Shown here in pieces: positions 6,262 through 7,160 of a stretch of DNA of 7,160 nucleotides (positions are counted from its first letter, which is position 1; each line of letters begins with the position of its first letter). Source of the stretch: a candidate division NPL-UPA2 bacterium (GTDB lineage: Bacteria; NPL-UPA2; JAGMAN01); NCBI GenBank assembly GCA_021129695.1, contig JAJOKU010000003.1, positions 1 through 7,160 of the forward strand. The letters run 5' to 3'. The translations under genes were made by a program, and so were the position numbers. Below the pieces are notes generated by a model. That model had not been told where the DNA came from and ran no database searches. It saw only the letters and a program-made list of their open reading frames with translations.

Positions 6262-6904
6262 AGCAACTATCTTTGTCATTTTATAAAGACTGGATAGTCA
6301 AGAAAGGCAGTGGCAGAATATTTGGGCCGGTGTCGTTAGGCGATCTCAGGCAGTGGGTCTGGGAGACAAGGGTTATCGGGGAGGATTTAGTCTCTCCAGA
6401 CGAAGGTAAGACCTGGGTTAAGGCCGAGGAGGTGCGGGAGCTCATTCCCTTCTTCCACCCGGGACTGGCTAAAGTTGAGGAGACACCAAAAGGTCACATT
6501 ATCGGTATAGAGAGGCGCCGGCGCAGGTCAATTGGACCGATTGATTTAGTCTCTCTCATTGATGTCGTTTTTCTCCTGCTTATCTTCTTTATGTTAACCG
6601 CCACTTCACCATTCAGTCAGGTATAAAAGTTAATCTGCCTCAAGCGGCCAGCGCTGAGGAGGAAGCAGAGAAGGAGTTCACTATTTACCTTACCGCAAGT
6701 GGCCTCCTTTATCTCAATGAGGAGGAGATTGATTTGGAAATTTTGCCACAGAGACTGAAAGATTTGATGAGGGAAGGTGAGAATACCCTCATCGTCAAAG
6801 CCGATAAAACCACTGCCCACGGGAAAGTAGTGAAAGTAATGGATATAGCCACCACGCTTGGAATAGACAGGTTAGTGATAGCCGTGGAGAGAGAAGAAGA
6901 ATGA
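6258..6904 (+). CDS. exbD: ExbD/TolR family protein with N-terminal GYF_2-like domain, one frameshift
   Basis: ExbD sits in the ExbB ring, where its single membrane helix carries the proton-relay aspartate. Typical ExbD is about 140 residues; this one is 215 because of a cytoplasmic extension. Residues 12-62 read as a GYF_2-like domain: W12, FGPVSLGDLRQW (22-33) with the GP pair, and a later GKTWVKAEEV (50-59). A basic patch RRRRR (86-90) precedes the helix LVSLIDVVFLLLIFFMLTA (97-115), where D102 is the expected key residue. The periplasmic part follows: KVNLPQA, LYLNEEEIDL, NTLIVKADKTTAHGKVV. The frame is broken near 6605-6606; adding one T restores LTATFTIQSGIKV. AAGGAG at 6244-6249 is its ribosome site. 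It overlaps exbB and tonB by ATGA. Confidence 0.85.
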
Positions 6905-7122
6905 CTGGAGCCCTCAAAATCTCCATGATTATCTCGCTTACTTTACATATAGCCGTCTTTGCTGTTCCCGGTATAAATTTCAATTCCCTTTTTCCTCCCC
7001 CCAAAGAAACAAAGTTAATAGAGGTCAGTTTAATGAAGAACCTTGAGCGGGAAGACCTTAAGAAGGAAATTTCCCAAGGAGAAGTAAGCCATGTTAGAAA
7101 AAATATTGGGAATTGTCCATAA
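6901..7122 (+). CDS. tonB: TonB-like protein N-terminus, ends early
   Basis: TonB spans the inner membrane once and carries energy from ExbB/ExbD to outer-membrane receptors. The 73 residues show the TonB start: a short cytoplasmic end, a membrane helix ISMIISLTLHIAVFAVPG (7-24) with the SxxxH pattern of TonB (S12, H16), then a proline patch FPPPKETKLIEVSL. The proline-rich spacer and the C-terminal receptor-binding domain are missing, since the frame ends at TAA 7120-7122 where a TonB of 200 or more residues would be expected. Position as third gene after exbB and exbD, with an ATGA overlap, supports the assignment. The end may reflect an insertion, a further frameshift, or a short membrane-anchor protein. 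I cannot decide, as the window stops 38 bases later. Confidence 0.6.
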   Translation: MTGALKISMIISLTLHIAVFAVPGINFNSLFPPPKETKLIEVSLMKNLEREDLKKEISQGEVSHVRKNIGNCP

Positions 7123-7160
7123 AGTGACATTAGTATATAATGATCACTATGGACATTCTC
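7091..7160 (+). CDS. Possible start of a further ORF, cut by window end
   Basis: ATG at 7091 opens a frame that stays open to the window end and reads MLEKILGIVHKVTLVYNDHY and on. AAGGAG at 7076-7081 gives it a good ribosome binding site, and it overlaps the tonB end in another frame. Only 23 codons are visible and no family can be named. It competes with the reading of 7113-7155 as a promoter and operator. Confidence 0.3.
   Translation, partial: MLEKILGIVHKVTLVYNDHYGHS
7113..7155. promoter_or_regulatory. Inverted repeat with an embedded promoter-like sequence
   Basis: TGTCCATA (7114-7121) is mirrored by TATGGACA (7148-7155), with inner arms AGTGA (7123-7127) and TCACT (7144-7148) that pair with a one-base offset. 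Within it, TTGTCC (7113-7118) and a perfect TATAAT (7136-7141) are 17 bases apart. This could be a promoter with an operator, or the end of an inserted element. Downstream sequence is not available. Confidence 0.4.

Overview
The window looks like chromosomal DNA of an anaerobic, probably diderm bacterium that fixes or oxidises carbon through the Wood-Ljungdahl pathway. Two things point there. The first is acsD followed by acsB, where AcsB is of the bacterial type with an N-terminal CODH-contact domain that archaeal CdhC lacks. The second is a tonB/exbB/exbD operon, which implies an outer membrane. I cannot name the lineage from sequence alone. All recognisable genes are on the + strand.

Layout: 1-658 holds no gene I can support, only short open fragments. 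A good sigma70-type promoter (687-715) and a leader with a hairpin precede acsD (854-1825, corrinoid iron-sulfur protein small subunit). acsD is followed 50 bp later by acsB (1876-3161), which is broken twice: one G is missing near 2433-2436, and the whole C-terminal A-cluster domain is absent. Next come an AT-rich stretch full of palindromes (3162-3415), hicB (3416-3622) and a hicA copy with an in-frame TAG (3619-3846). After another stretch of inverted repeats lies an intact lpd (4009-5397, dihydrolipoamide dehydrogenase). A consensus-like promoter (5512-5540) then drives exbB (5582-6261), exbD (6258-6904) and the start of tonB (6901-7122), all overlapping by ATGA junctions. The window ends in an inverted repeat that contains a promoter-like sequence.

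How the genes fit: AcsD carries the methyl-corrinoid that feeds acetyl-CoA synthase, and lpd genes are known inside acetogen Wood-Ljungdahl clusters, so acsD-acsB-lpd is a coherent but damaged carbon-fixation block. exbB-exbD-tonB is a separate energy-transduction unit for outer-membrane transport. Its ExbD is unusual in carrying a GYF_2-like domain on the cytoplasmic N-terminus.

Quality caution: acsB, exbB and exbD each have one frameshift, and each is repaired by adding one base inside a short homopolymer. That common pattern could be sequencing or assembly error rather than biology. The hicA stop and the loss of the ACS catalytic domain are not explained by a one-base error of that kind. 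I found no CRISPR array, tRNA, rRNA or recognisable intact transposase.
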